Shown piece after piece: positions 28,640-38,853 of a DNA stretch of 64,000 nt; position 1 is the first letter of the stretch, and each line of letters starts with the position of its first letter. This stretch comes from an uncultured Myxococcales bacterium. GTDB lineage: Bacteria; Myxococcota_A; Bradymonadia; UBA7976; VGTA01. Location of the stretch: assembly GCA_937146725.1 (NCBI GenBank), contig CAKZRU010000090.1, forward strand, positions 1 through 64,000, read 5' to 3'. Under the pieces are notes generated by a model. It worked only from the letters and a program-made list of their open reading frames with translations, searched no databases and had not been told where the DNA came from. A program made the translations under genes and the position numbers.

Positions 28640-28686
28640 GAGAAGACTGAGATTCAGGCTATATTTAGACTGTAAATCAGTATTGC

Positions 28687-31600
28687 TTATTCTTGAGGGT
28701 CAACAAGTACAATTTGCTGTCCAAAGGCAACATTATATTCGGTGACAGTATGATCACCTGTGGTTCCATAATCAGGGAAAATTGCTTGTAAGGTCACTGT
28801 GGTTGCATTTGGTGCATAAAGAATTGTTTCATGAAATGGTCTTGCCATATACACTTCATCAAAGTTAAGGTCTCCAGCGCTTGCAATACGAATGATTACA
28901 CCTTGAGCATCATGAGCGTCGGCATTAAAACGCTTGGGAATAATTCTCAAGGCTTGAAGCTCAGGTTGAACCAGTTCAGGACTCGCATTCAGCACCCAAG
29001 TCTCTCCTCGTAACTGATCAAAATCGCTTGCTTGGTTAGGAGCAGAGGTATTTAAGTTAACCAATAAATCTTCATCACCATCAGCATCAAAATCAGCAAG
29101 TTGTATGCTTTGGATTTCTGGATCTACTTCATTTACAATTGGTAAGCTGGGGATCGTAATTTGTAGTTCTTCGGCGCCCAAATCGATACTACTCAGCCCT
29201 TCTGGCGCAGCCAATAAGAGCTCTAAGCTACGGTCTGCATCAAAGTCAAACCACTGCACATCGAGTAAAGTCTGAGGTAATGTAGCTTCATTCACGATGG
29301 CCGTACTTGCCCACTGCCCATTGTCATTATGATACCGTCTAAGCAAGCTTGTACTTGTTCCTTGACCGCTCGACCAAGCGATTGGATCCAAGGTGCCATC
29401 AACACCCCAGTCGACAGTAAGCCAACCATCGATTTGTCGTCCACTTGAGATCTGAGGGAAATTATTTATGAGCTCAAAATTGTAAGTATTCGCGGATAAA
29501 GATTTGAGCCAAGCTTGTACACTTTGATCATTTTGGGCAATTAAGTCTAGGTCATCGTCACCATCAAGATCAACCCACCATAATTTTGTTGTTTGGGAAC
29601 TCAACGCACTTAAGCCTCTTAGGTTTAGACCGGATGCATCAAAGTCAAACTCTCCTTCTGCATTTTGTCGAAATAAGAAAACACCATTCGGCTCAATGGC
29701 AATTAAGTCCAAACGGCCATCACCATTGATATCCCCTAGACTGATTACTTCCGCATTAAGGATTGGTGGTAAGCCAAGACGAACTTCCACCCATACTTCT
29801 GGGGAAACCAATGGTTCTCCAATGGTTTCAGTATCTTCATTTAGTTCACCAAAGCGCTGCCAAACTTGCAGTAAAGGCGTACTATTATCTTCTTGACTTA
29901 AGGTAAAGATCGTTAAAACCCCATCAATCGTTGTGCTCTGTATATCTTGAGTTTGGGATGCTACTGGAAAGCTTGCTTGTGCATAACGAGCATGACTCAC
30001 TTGATCAAAGATCCATGAGTTAACTCCATTTTCTGACATTAAATGAAAAGGAGTTGGACTAAAGTTTTCCGCGGTTGTGTAGAAAGATAGGAGTTCAGCT
30101 TGGGTGGCAAAACCGGCAAACCACTGCATCAGTTTAATCGGGCCAAGTCCTAGTCCAGAATCATCCGCATACGCACCATTTTCTTTTTGATAAGCTCGTG
30201 CATTTAGACCTAAACGACCTGGGTCTTGCCAAGCAAGAGGGGCTAAATCAACCGCTAAGGGATTTGCCTGAGTTAGGGCAGACAGATTACCAGCCTCATC
30301 GATAGCATCTATATTAAGTGTGGCTTGAATAGGATCAATAACGACATCTTCAGCAAGCCAAAAATCACCAAAACGTTGCGCGGGTACATTATTCACACTG
30401 ACTTGCATGACAGCACTCAAGTCATCACTTGCTTCAAGGATTACATGATCAAGAGTAGGTAAGGGAAGATTGAGATTTGGACTCACAACAAAGATTTCGG
30501 GGGCAGTAATATCTCTAATATAGGTGAATTCTATCACACTTTCATTACCAACCTGATCGCTAATCACAACAGAAAGTGGATGCTCACCTGCTTCCAAATC
30601 AAGACTTGTACTTAATTCAAAGCGCTCTGGTGTGCCCCCCAAAGCAAGCGAACTCATCGCCTGATCACCAAAAGCACCACGAAGTACGGCTGATGTATTT
30701 AACAGTCCACTTCCACTGTCCTCACCCTCAACAGTAATGGAAAGATTGGCTTGCTGTGCAACACTCCGCAAGTTTGGTGTGATTAAATCTAAGTTAGGAC
30801 CGGTACCATCCACATTAAATGCATAGGAAAGCTCTCGTTCATTACCCGCCCTGTCTCGGATAGTCCCCTGTAGTTGATGGGCACCATCTTCTAAAACAGA
30901 TCGATATGAAAAGCGACCATTGCCTTCCAAAACCAAGGTTCCCGCTGTTCCATCAGCTAAAGATAGTTGGATTGGGTTAGGACTCGCTAAAGAGCAACCT
31001 GTATAGACAATGTCACCTCTTAACTCGACTCGACCAAGCGCATTGGGCGCGTACCATTGCTCAAAACTAGGTGCATCAAAGCTAAGTTCTGGAGCAATCC
31101 GGTCCACAGTAATGGTTACGGATGTTTCTGCACTTAAGCCTGCTTGATTTACGCCAGATAGGTGAATCGTTTGCTCGTGAAAGGGCTGATTTCTTGGAAT
31201 CTGCAGATCAACCTCGGTACAAAAACTCTCCCACCATGCTTCCCCTTCAACATATTGATCACTTAAGTCTAGTGGCGCTCGGTTTAAAGCTAAGCTTTGA
31301 GTTCCGCTCTCGGCATCGATGACTCGACCACATACCTGAAGCGTCTCTTGATTATAGCACCCACTTGGACTAGGAGAAGAAATCACAACAATCGGTGGCG
31401 TACTATCCCAAAGTACATCAAAATCAGCCGATGCTGTTTGTTCATCAGTGGCAGTCGCGATAAGGTTAAGAGGGGTAAGGGCACCATCTGCCGTTAAAGT
31501 AATTTCTCGACTGAAGCTTAGGTCTTGATTGATCACAAGATTTTGGCTTGGTCCGCCATTCACTGACAAGCTTAAACTATTTACAGATGGGCATACGTTA

Positions 31601-33024
31601 CCGCTCAAGGTATAATTAGCTTGTGAAGTAAAAGGATTGGAAGTGATGTTGACACAGGGTTGTGATTCAACTCGGGTAACATACAGCTCTGTGCAACTCT
31701 CATTTTCGGCACGATCAAAGGCACAAACTTCAATAAAATTAGCGTCTAAAGCCAATTGGATATTTAGCGAAAAGGCGCCGGAATCATCGCTGCGTACTTG
31801 TACGCGATCTATTTCAGCTCCACTGTTATCTTGACCAGCATAGTTTGTCACAATAACTCGTGCATTACTCTCAATACCACCTTCTCCCCCATTGCCACTC
31901 AGACTCATGCGCTGATAAATAAAACCTGTGATATTTAAACGATTAGCCTCAATCGTAGTCCGATTTGACGCTGGAGCTGTTAAGCCAATGCCAGGAGGAT
32001 AAGGGTCATAATGAAAGATAAGCTCACTTTCTTGGGTTTGTTGTAATTCATCATTCGCGACAAGCGTAAAACGATTCTCACCCTCACTTAAACTTACGGC
32101 TGTTGACCATAGAGTTTCATCGCTAAGTTCTCTGGTTGCTATGGGATTGCCAGTTGCATTTGAAACGCTCAATTCCACTTGGCTCAGATCACGAATTTCA
32201 ACACTGACTGTTGTTTGTGCATCTCCTGATAATAAGCCAATCCAAGTTTCAGGGCTACTGGGCGTAAGTAGAGAGAGTTGTGGTGCACTACGATCCGCCA
32301 TAATGAATACTTGATCAACACAGCGTACATCATCAGTATCACCAATCACCAACCTTAGTCGGTAATTCCCCTCGTTCTCCAAGGTGAGTGAAGTTTGCAA
32401 ACGGTCATCCTCCACACTCGTTACTTGTTCTTCATCTCCTAAAAATACTTTTGTCTTACTCAACCACAACTCATCATTAGGTGTACTGATATCAAAGGAG
32501 ACTGTAACAGTAGCTTCATTCGTGATCCAGTGAGTTGAACCATCGATTTCAGGAGCCATATTACGGCGTGTCACACCTGTATTCATCAGAGAAATCGTAT
32601 TGATTTCACAGCTAAATACTTCTTCAACCATCATATCGGGTCTTAGAGGTTCTCCACCGGGAATTTCTCCCGCCATCATCATATCATCTACAGTTTCTCC
32701 AGCCATCTCACTATCTGGGCCAAGATCAGTCATATCCATGCCGGCTTGTTCGCCGGCCTCAATGAGATCAGCATCAGGCACTTTAATATCACCAATGCAA
32801 ACACCAAGTTGGCAGACACCACCATTACAGTCTGCGTTACTTGTACAAACACTAGGGTCTAAAACAACGCTACAAGCGCTTGAAAAAAAGCTGATAAAAA
32901 GCAAAGTAATGAGATAAAGATGGCATACGGAAATGAACCGAGAGGTTTTTTTTGTCATATTAAAGATCGCTTTAAGAGATGTGACTGTTATGCTTCTCAT
33001 CGATTTGAAGGCGTTTATGAACAT
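28687..33024 (-). CDS. Large lipoprotein with Ig-like domains and FG-GAP/VCBS repeats
   Basis: A 1445-residue predicted lipoprotein. The signal has a long N-region and ends at FFSSAC; a Cys-knot segment (CTSNADCNGGVCQLGVC) and an AGE/MAGE-rich linker follow. Residues about 150-950 look like tandem bacterial Ig-like beta domains, each with a DxxxPxI/L opening (DRSAPQLSL, DRIAPELSF, DITAPEIFV). From about 1100 there are FG-GAP/VCBS units (LGDINGDGRLDLIAI, DLDGDDDLDLIAQ, DFDADGDEDLLV), probably a beta-propeller with Ca2+ loops, and the end resembles an ASPIC/UnbV domain. Good Shine-Dalgarno GAGGAAG seven bases before the ATG. Probably a cell-surface adhesin or sensor, downstream partner of the PEGA gene. 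Confidence 0.8.
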   Translation of the reverse strand: MFINAFKSMRSITVTSLKAIFNMTKKTSRFISVCHLYLITLLFISFFSSACSVVLDPSVCTSNADCNGGVCQLGVCIGDIKVPDADLIEAGEQAGMDMTDLGPDSEMAGETVDDMMMAGEIPGGEPLRPDMMVEEVFSCEINTISLMNTGVTRRNMAPEIDGSTHWITNEATVTVSFDISTPNDELWLSKTKVFLGDEEQVTSVEDDRLQTSLTLENEGNYRLRLVIGDTDDVRCVDQVFIMADRSAPQLSLLTPSSPETWIGLLSGDAQTTVSVEIRDLSQVELSVSNATGNPIATRELSDETLWSTAVSLSEGENRFTLVANDELQQTQESELIFHYDPYPPGIGLTAPASNRTTIEANRLNITGFIYQRMSLSGNGGEGGIESNARVIVTNYAGQDNSGAEIDRVQVRSDDSGAFSLNIQLALDANFIEVCAFDRAENESCTELYVTRVESQPCVNITSNPFTSQANYTLSGNVCPSVNSLSLSVNGGPSQNLVINQDLSFSREITLTADGALTPLNLIATATDEQTASADFDVLWDSTPPIVVISSPSPSGCYNQETLQVCGRVIDAESGTQSLALNRAPLDLSDQYVEGEAWWESFCTEVDLQIPRNQPFHEQTIHLSGVNQAGLSAETSVTITVDRIAPELSFDAPSFEQWYAPNALGRVELRGDIVYTGCSLASPNPIQLSLADGTAGTLVLEGNGRFSYRSVLEDGAHQLQGTIRDRAGNERELSYAFNVDGTGPNLDLITPNLRSVAQQANLSITVEGEDSGSGLLNTSAVLRGAFGDQAMSSLALGGTPERFELSTSLDLEAGEHPLSVVISDQVGNESVIEFTYIRDITAPEIFVVSPNLNLPLPTLDHVILEASDDLSAVMQVSVNNVPAQRFGDFWLAEDVVIDPIQATLNIDAIDEAGNLSALTQANPLAVDLAPLAWQDPGRLGLNARAYQKENGAYADDSGLGLGPIKLMQWFAGFATQAELLSFYTTAENFSPTPFHLMSENGVNSWIFDQVSHARYAQASFPVASQTQDIQSTTIDGVLTIFTLSQEDNSTPLLQVWQRFGELNEDTETIGEPLVSPEVWVEVRLGLPPILNAEVISLGDINGDGRLDLIAIEPNGVFLFRQNAEGEFDFDASGLNLRGLSALSSQTTKLWWVDLDGDDDLDLIAQNDQSVQAWLKSLSANTYNFELINNFPQISSGRQIDGWLTVDWGVDGTLDPIAWSSGQGTSTSLLRRYHNDNGQWASTAIVNEATLPQTLLDVQWFDFDADRSLELLLAAPEGLSSIDLGAEELQITIPSLPIVNEVDPEIQSIQLADFDADGDEDLLVNLNTSAPNQASDFDQLRGETWVLNASPELVQPELQALRIIPKRFNADAHDAQGVIIRIASAGDLNFDEVYMARPFHETILYAPNATTVTLQAIFPDYGTTGDHTVTEYNVAFGQQIVLVDPQE

Positions 33025-33038
33025 ATTTATGCTTCCTC

Positions 33039-34475
33039 TTAAAACCTAATTTGAGTGTTAAGACTAGCACCACCCCTAAGGCCTTCAACACTCACAGAAG
33101 GGCTTAATACTGCTTTTTTATCTTGGCGTTGATCGAGCCAATATAGAGTGCCTCCGGCTCCACCAATGATTAGGCCAAGAGCAGTAAAAATATCGGCTGA
33201 AGTTGCATAGGCTCTTACGGCTTGAGCCCGATCTAACTCGCCTTGTTGACGTGAGCATAATTCATGTGCTCGACAATCTTGTAGATTCCCATCAGCATTT
33301 AAGGCCACACCACCCAAAACTAGGCCAGTGAGTAAGCTCGCTCCCCCAAGACTGAGCAAGCCTAAAGTCAATTGCTTTCGACTAAGCCATGGCTTTGATG
33401 AGGCAAAGTCGACATTGATTTGAGTGGTATCACCGGCTTTTAGCTGAATGGTTTCTTGATATTGACCGCCTTGAGGACCTTTAAGCTCAATCAGATGCTC
33501 ACCTTCAGCCACTTCAATCGGATCATGAAAGGGGCTTTGCCCTTTGGGTAGGCCATCAATGAATAATAGAGCGCCAGCTACACTCACATCAAGGGCAACT
33601 AAGGCGACTCCCTCACTACTTTTGAGTGCGACTTCTAAAGTTAATGGGGCAGTTTTACTGTGGACTGAACGTAAGCTAATGATGCGCTTGCTAGGTAGAT
33701 AGCCCGAAGCATTAATTGAAAGTTCGTGATCTCCCACCGATAACTTTAAAAGTGCTGGCAAGTTATTTACCTTTTGATCTCCACTGCTTACTTGAGCTTG
33801 CTCGGGTGAACCAATGACTCTGACATAAGCTGCTGCTTTGGGCAGTTTTAAATTGATTGTTTGTCGTTTTAATCCGGCACTGAGCATAACTGACTTTTTT
33901 ATAGTTTGCTCACCGGGCACTGTCACAAATACGATTAAGTTATCTTGAGCCGGAAGCATTTGTCTGACAGGGGTTACACCTAAGCTAGGATACTGTTCAC
34001 TAAAAAGTCTAATTTGAGCACCGGCGGGGTCACTCGTAAAGGTGACTTCAACCCAATCTTTAATTTGAGCTTCTAAACGCTTTACTTTATCGGTGGCTTC
34101 TCCATTGGCATCTTTACCAGTTTTAATAAAGGCTTTGTATTGTTTAATCGCCTGTGGATAAAGCTTTAGACGCTCATAGACATTGGCAATATTATAAAGC
34201 ATGAGTGGTAAAGGGAAATGTTGATAAGCTTTTTCAAAAGCTTCTAAAGCCTCAGGATAACGCCCTTGATCAAAGGCTACCTTTCCTTTTTTAAAGGCTG
34301 TTTTAGCAAGCTCTTTGGTGCTTGGTGCAGCCAATACAGGGCTATGGAGCACTACTACTGAAACACCAAGGAGTAGCACTGTCATTAAAGAATTTAAAAG
34401 ACTTAAACGAACCCGTAAAAAGGAGGTAGAGCTTTGTCGTTGCCACGGTTGGACAACGTTCATAAGTTGATTCAT
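33039..34475 (-). CDS. TPR and PEGA domain membrane protein
   Basis: A 478-residue exported protein: signal-like segment (LLNSLMTVLLLGVSVVVLHSPVLA), TPR-like helices from 50 to 135 (KGKVAFDQGRYPEALEAFEKAY, NIANVYERLKLYPQAIKQYK), then PEGA-type beta repeats (VTFTSDPAGAQIRLF; VAGALLFIDGLPKGQSPFHDPIEVAEGEHLIELKG). Two hydrophobic helices lie near the end (LLSLGGASLLTGLVLGGVAL and IFTALGLIIGGAGGTLYWL). This architecture is common in Myxococcota next to protein kinases and surface lipoproteins. The stop lies 14 bp before the start of the 1445-aa lipoprotein, so they form one transcription unit. The biochemical role is unknown. Confidence 0.85.
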   Translation of the reverse strand: MNQLMNVVQPWQRQSSTSFLRVRLSLLNSLMTVLLLGVSVVVLHSPVLAAPSTKELAKTAFKKGKVAFDQGRYPEALEAFEKAYQHFPLPLMLYNIANVYERLKLYPQAIKQYKAFIKTGKDANGEATDKVKRLEAQIKDWVEVTFTSDPAGAQIRLFSEQYPSLGVTPVRQMLPAQDNLIVFVTVPGEQTIKKSVMLSAGLKRQTINLKLPKAAAYVRVIGSPEQAQVSSGDQKVNNLPALLKLSVGDHELSINASGYLPSKRIISLRSVHSKTAPLTLEVALKSSEGVALVALDVSVAGALLFIDGLPKGQSPFHDPIEVAEGEHLIELKGPQGGQYQETIQLKAGDTTQINVDFASSKPWLSRKQLTLGLLSLGGASLLTGLVLGGVALNADGNLQDCRAHELCSRQQGELDRAQAVRAYATSADIFTALGLIIGGAGGTLYWLDQRQDKKAVLSPSVSVEGLRGGASLNTQIRF

Positions 34476-34596
34476 AGTGTATTCCCGTTAAGCGGTGAAT
34501 AAAAATTGATATGTACATAGCTTAAACTAAGTCTAAGCCTAAGGTCTACCGTTTGTCGATAAGTCCTTTAACTTAGTCATTTAGGATCATGCTACT

Positions 34597-36216
34597 TTAA
34601 GTATGTTGAGTTAGGCGCCAATGTCTCCAATAACCGGGGGTAAACAGGATCATCACCGTAAGTATCTCGAGTCGTCCCATTAACATTAAACTTGAGCTGA
34701 CCCACTTTCCTAGATCTGTCATACAAGAGAAATCATCAGTGGGTCCTACTTGGGCCAAGCCCGGTCCAATATTGCCAATCGACGCAACTGTCGCAGTAAA
34801 GGCGGTAACGATATCCTGCCCTTCAAAGATAAAATAGAAAGTACCAACCAAAACCAAAAAAACATATAAGCCCACAAAGCCAACAATCGCCCTTAAGGTA
34901 CTTGGAGAGACGACTTGACCACCGCTTCGAACACTTTTTTTACCGGTCGGGTGCAATAGGAAAAAGAACTCTCGAAAACACAGTCTAAACACTAAAATAT
35001 GACGAATGACTTTGATCCCACCACCGGTTGATCCGGCACAGCCACCAATAAACATTAAAAGCAGAAGAGGACCGATGGCTAAGGGGGCAGAAACCCAAAG
35101 CTCAAAGTCAGCAGAAGCATAGCCTGTTGTTGTCAGAATACTGAGTACTTGAAAGCTTGCCGCTCGTAATGGAGCTTCATGACCTGGTAAGTCTTGATGG
35201 CTATACAGACTTGCAGCAATGAGTAATGAACTTAGTATGGTAATGCCACCATAGACCACAAACTCACTATTTTCTTTAAGAAGGTTAAATAAAGCCTTGG
35301 GTGAATACCAATGCTGACCCATTAAAGAATATAAGGTAAAATTAACGCCAGCTAAAAACATGAAAGCAATGGTTGCCCATTCAATACCAGCACTATCAAA
35401 AGCCGCCATGCTACTTGCTCGGGTCGAAAAACCTCCGGTGGCCATAGTACTCATGCTATGACAAAGGGCCTCAAAATGATCCATCCCTAAAAACCAATAA
35501 ATTAGGGCTAAACACAAGGTCATCCATCCATAGATTTTCCAAAGGATTTTAGCACCTTCACCAATTCGAGGCGTAAAGCGTTCATTCAGAGGTCCAGGCA
35601 CTTCAGCATGATATAACTGCATTCCTCCAACGCCTAAAATAGGGAGAACCGCAACACCTAAAACCACAATCCCCATACCACCAAGTAAGTGGGTGACACA
35701 GCGCCAAAGCATAATGCTGCGAGGCAAGGCAAGAGTTCCATCAGCAAGATAACCTAAACCATTTTCATAAGTGGCCCATAAGCCCTTTTCAATAATCGTG
35801 GCTCCGGTGGTTGTAAAACCCGACATAGACTCAAAAAATGCAGAGCTAAACGAGGTGAATTCTTGACCTAAAAGCTGAGTTTTAGTGAGTGGGCCTGCAT
35901 CCCAGCCTAAGTGCTCACACCAACCATAAAAATAATAGGGTAGGGCTCCAAAGACTGCCGAGATAAACCAGGTTAAACTGACAATCAAAAAAGCATCAGT
36001 GGGTTTGATGTCTGTATGAACGCCGGCAAGCTTTGATCTGTGAAAGCCAATATAGCCAAGACTCAATCCTAAAAGGATTGTCGCTAAAAAAGCGAGCTGA
36101 TCACTGCTTGCTACCCATCCTCCATGATCAATGAGGGCATAAACGAGACTGACACTCATGGGCACACAAAGAATCATGAGCAAAATAGAAATTAGGTAGA
36201 TGAGTGCAGTCCTCAT
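34597..36216 (-). CDS. trkH: Trk-type potassium uptake protein TrkH
   Basis: The K+-translocating membrane subunit. There are about ten hydrophobic segments and four P-loop selectivity regions, seen as FESMSGFTTTGATI, SMSTMATGGFSTR, ILTTTGYASADF and ASIGNIGPG, each with the filter glycine. The upstream ATG at 36228 is possible, but GGAGG covers its second and third codons and sits five bases before the ATG at 36216, so MRTALIYL is taken as the start (539 aa). That start lies two bases after the trkA stop, giving coupled translation. Confidence 0.93.
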   Translation of the reverse strand: MRTALIYLISILLMILCVPMSVSLVYALIDHGGWVASSDQLAFLATILLGLSLGYIGFHRSKLAGVHTDIKPTDAFLIVSLTWFISAVFGALPYYFYGWCEHLGWDAGPLTKTQLLGQEFTSFSSAFFESMSGFTTTGATIIEKGLWATYENGLGYLADGTLALPRSIMLWRCVTHLLGGMGIVVLGVAVLPILGVGGMQLYHAEVPGPLNERFTPRIGEGAKILWKIYGWMTLCLALIYWFLGMDHFEALCHSMSTMATGGFSTRASSMAAFDSAGIEWATIAFMFLAGVNFTLYSLMGQHWYSPKALFNLLKENSEFVVYGGITILSSLLIAASLYSHQDLPGHEAPLRAASFQVLSILTTTGYASADFELWVSAPLAIGPLLLLMFIGGCAGSTGGGIKVIRHILVFRLCFREFFFLLHPTGKKSVRSGGQVVSPSTLRAIVGFVGLYVFLVLVGTFYFIFEGQDIVTAFTATVASIGNIGPGLAQVGPTDDFSCMTDLGKWVSSSLMLMGRLEILTVMILFTPGYWRHWRLTQHT

Positions 36217-36218
36217 CA

Positions 36219-37853
36219 TCACCTCCATAGCCTAAAGCGAGATTTTCTGCGACCAAAGATAGAATTGATATTATGAAAATCTACTGACTTGGCCACGATA
36301 TAGGCGACGCTTCCCGCTTGTAAAACATCCTGACCAGTGGGCATACGATGTAGTTCATCATCGGGATCCTTAAGCGCAGCAATCACCGCAAACTTTCTTG
36401 GAAAGCCAACCGTGGTCAAATCTTTAAGCGCTAAACCACAAAGGGCAGACTCTGGATCAACCACAAATGATCTTACTTCGATATCTTCTGAACTTGCTAT
36501 GTCAAAAGCAGATTTTGATAAATGTTTGAGACTTTGGTGAACCATTTCATTCACTGCTAACTGACGCGGACTAAAAATACCATCAAAGCCTAAATGATCA
36601 ATTAATTCGGCATATTGTTCACGATTGTTGACAATTAAGATTCTCTCACAGCCAAGTTCTCGAGCCAAAAGTGCACAAATTAAATTATCCTCATCGGAAG
36701 CACTAATCAGTAAAGTACTTTTAGGGCCAACGCCTAATTCGGCTAATTTTTCGATATCGGTTAGTGAGCCACTCACCACAGTCGCTTGGCCTCGAGAGTC
36801 ATTAAGCTCTACTTTTTCAGCAATTTCTGGATCTGAAGTAATTAAAGCAATCGTATTTTTTAGGCCTTCGATATCCAAGGTGCTCTCATCGGAATCAAAA
36901 CGCTTTTTTGAGCGGTTTACAATTCGGAAAAACACACTTAGAGCCATAGAGGTCTCTCCGGCGATCGCCAAAGAGGACAAGCGGTCACTTTCATCCTGAG
37001 ATGCGAAAATATAATGAATAAGATGTAGGGTTTTAGGTGTGGTCGCTAGATAAATCTCATCATGTGCTTGCATCTCATATTCGGCCCAAGGAATTTGTAA
37101 TACTCGACCTTTAAATCTTTTATTTTCACTTTTCCGAGCAATCGCAGCAATTGTCAATTGATGATCACTGGTAAAGTCTTTGAGAGACTGTCCTACAACT
37201 TGTGAGTTTGGGTGTATTTTAAGGCCATAAAGCTTAAGTCGATTAGATTCTAGCTCAACCACATCAAAAACTTGTTGATAATGAAGAAGTTCATCAAGCT
37301 TACGGCTACAGGTTCGCTCAGGGAAAAAGGCATTCACCTGTGGAAAAAGCATGTTCACATGATCATAAAAACTTTCAGAACGAACTCGAGCATATAAATA
37401 TAAGCGTTCGCTTTCCGATTGAGCTTCAAGATATTTTTGACGACCTTGTTCCCCAAGAGGAGGGCAGGGAGTGAGGATTTCTCCGCTTAGGCTTTCTTCA
37501 CCTGCTTCATCTAGGTCATCATCCTCAGATAAGGAAGATCTTTGTTCTTGCAGATAGCGACTCACCATTTCTTGGGCCAAATGACAGGCAAGTAAATTGA
37601 CTTCATCGGCATCGGTAAGGGCGTAAAATAGATCGCAGTCATAAATACCTGCCAGCTCAAGATTCAAAGGATCTAGACCTGAGCCTTGTACATGATCGCA
37701 ATCCAAGCTTGCTCGCATCAATGCAGAGCGAGACTCATCAGCTTCGATTAAGGTAATATTGATTTCATCGTGCTTACCAAGCTTCATCGCGACATTCATC
37801 CCGACTTCGCCCGCACCAACAATAATGACTTTTAATTTTTGTATATTTTGCAT
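36219..37853 (-). CDS. trkA: Trk system peripheral K+ transport protein TrkA
   Basis: The cytoplasmic nucleotide-binding gate of TrkH. Two RCK halves: the first has the NAD(H)-binding GAGEVG motif at the start and an acidic switch at LIEAD; the second has NTIALITSDPEI, with its Gly-rich loop degenerate, and SASDEDNLICALLARELG. Each half ends with a TrkA-C domain. Odd: residues about 98-150 are an extra acidic insert (SSLSEDDDLDEAGEESLSGE, then LGEQGRQKYLEAQSES) splitting the first Rossmann half. At 544 residues it is longer than E. coli TrkA (458). The second RCK half may not bind nucleotide. Confidence 0.92.
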   Translation of the reverse strand: MQNIQKLKVIIVGAGEVGMNVAMKLGKHDEINITLIEADESRSALMRASLDCDHVQGSGLDPLNLELAGIYDCDLFYALTDADEVNLLACHLAQEMVSRYLQEQRSSLSEDDDLDEAGEESLSGEILTPCPPLGEQGRQKYLEAQSESERLYLYARVRSESFYDHVNMLFPQVNAFFPERTCSRKLDELLHYQQVFDVVELESNRLKLYGLKIHPNSQVVGQSLKDFTSDHQLTIAAIARKSENKRFKGRVLQIPWAEYEMQAHDEIYLATTPKTLHLIHYIFASQDESDRLSSLAIAGETSMALSVFFRIVNRSKKRFDSDESTLDIEGLKNTIALITSDPEIAEKVELNDSRGQATVVSGSLTDIEKLAELGVGPKSTLLISASDEDNLICALLARELGCERILIVNNREQYAELIDHLGFDGIFSPRQLAVNEMVHQSLKHLSKSAFDIASSEDIEVRSFVVDPESALCGLALKDLTTVGFPRKFAVIAALKDPDDELHRMPTGQDVLQAGSVAYIVAKSVDFHNINSIFGRRKSRFRLWR

Positions 37854-37972
37854 GTGATCTCTCTTTAAGTTAGAAATCAGAGCGTCTTAATACTCTTAAA
37901 GACAAGACTTGTCATCTTGGATATAATCTAAATTGACATTTGTACACTACTCATACAGGTTGACCCCCCTAG

Positions 37973-38809
37973 ATGAAAAGCAAGACCTCTACAAAATCAT
38001 CAAACCCAAGTCAAAAAAAAGACTTAGTTTCCCGTCCGGTGGCTCTGATTGAAGGTCTTGGGTCAGCGACGATTACAGCGATTGAGAGTGTGGGGCGGGC
38101 GAGTCAGTTTTTTTTCGAAACTCTTTTTTGGTTGGTTCGTCCTCCATTTCGTTTCAAGATTATTTTTTCGGCAATGGAGTTTGTAGGCGTTGGTAGTTTA
38201 TTTATTGTGATACTAACCGGTTTTTTTACCGGTGCGGTTTTTGCCTTACAAGGCGCGACTGCTTTTCGTTTATTTAATGCCGAGAGCCTTGTTGGGTCAA
38301 CAGTAGCCCTATCTTTAGCACGCGAACTTGCTCCAGTTTTAACTGGATTAATGGTCAGTGGAAGGGCGGGCAGTGGGATTGCCACTGAAATTGGAACAAT
38401 GCGGGTTACTGAACAAATCGATGCCCTCTACACCATGGCGGTGAATCCGATTCAATACTTAATTGTGCCGCGATTTTTAGCAGGTGTGATTATGGTTCCT
38501 CTGTTAACCGCCTTATTTAATCTTGTGGGTATGGTGGGTTGTTATAGTGTTGGGGTAGGCCTTCTTCATATTGATGAAGGCGTATTTTATGAAAATGTGA
38601 AATGGTTTGTAGAGCCCTCTGACATTTATAATGGATTGATTAAATCCTGCTTTTTTGGTGGAATCTTAACCTTAGTAGGCTGCTACAAGGGCTTTTATGC
38701 AACGGGGGGAGCAAGAGGAGTAGGCTTAGCAACAACTCAATCGGTGGTTGTTTCTAGTGTTCTCATCTTGGCCGCAGACTATATTCTCACCGCCATTATG
38801 TTCACCTAA
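37973..38809 (+). CDS. mlaE: MlaE-like ABC transporter permease (phospholipid transport)
   Basis: The membrane permease of an MCE-type lipid transport system between inner and outer membranes. Family marks: GFFTGAVFALQGATAF near the first core helix, ELAPVLTGLMVSGRAGSGIATEIGTMRVTEQIDAL (the EQIDAL coupling motif), YLIVPRFLAGVIMVPLLT, and GFYATGGARGVGLATTQSVV near the end. At 278 residues it is about 18 longer than E. coli MlaE owing to an N-terminal cytoplasmic extension. The MCE protein follows after 44 bp, but no ATPase gene lies between or beside them. No Shine-Dalgarno is obvious before the ATG. Confidence 0.93.
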   Translation: MKSKTSTKSSNPSQKKDLVSRPVALIEGLGSATITAIESVGRASQFFFETLFWLVRPPFRFKIIFSAMEFVGVGSLFIVILTGFFTGAVFALQGATAFRLFNAESLVGSTVALSLARELAPVLTGLMVSGRAGSGIATEIGTMRVTEQIDALYTMAVNPIQYLIVPRFLAGVIMVPLLTALFNLVGMVGCYSVGVGLLHIDEGVFYENVKWFVEPSDIYNGLIKSCFFGGILTLVGCYKGFYATGGARGVGLATTQSVVVSSVLILAADYILTAIMFT

Positions 38810-38853
38810 CATTAAGCTTCAGTAATGATTGATCAGATAAGGCTTTTTTATTT

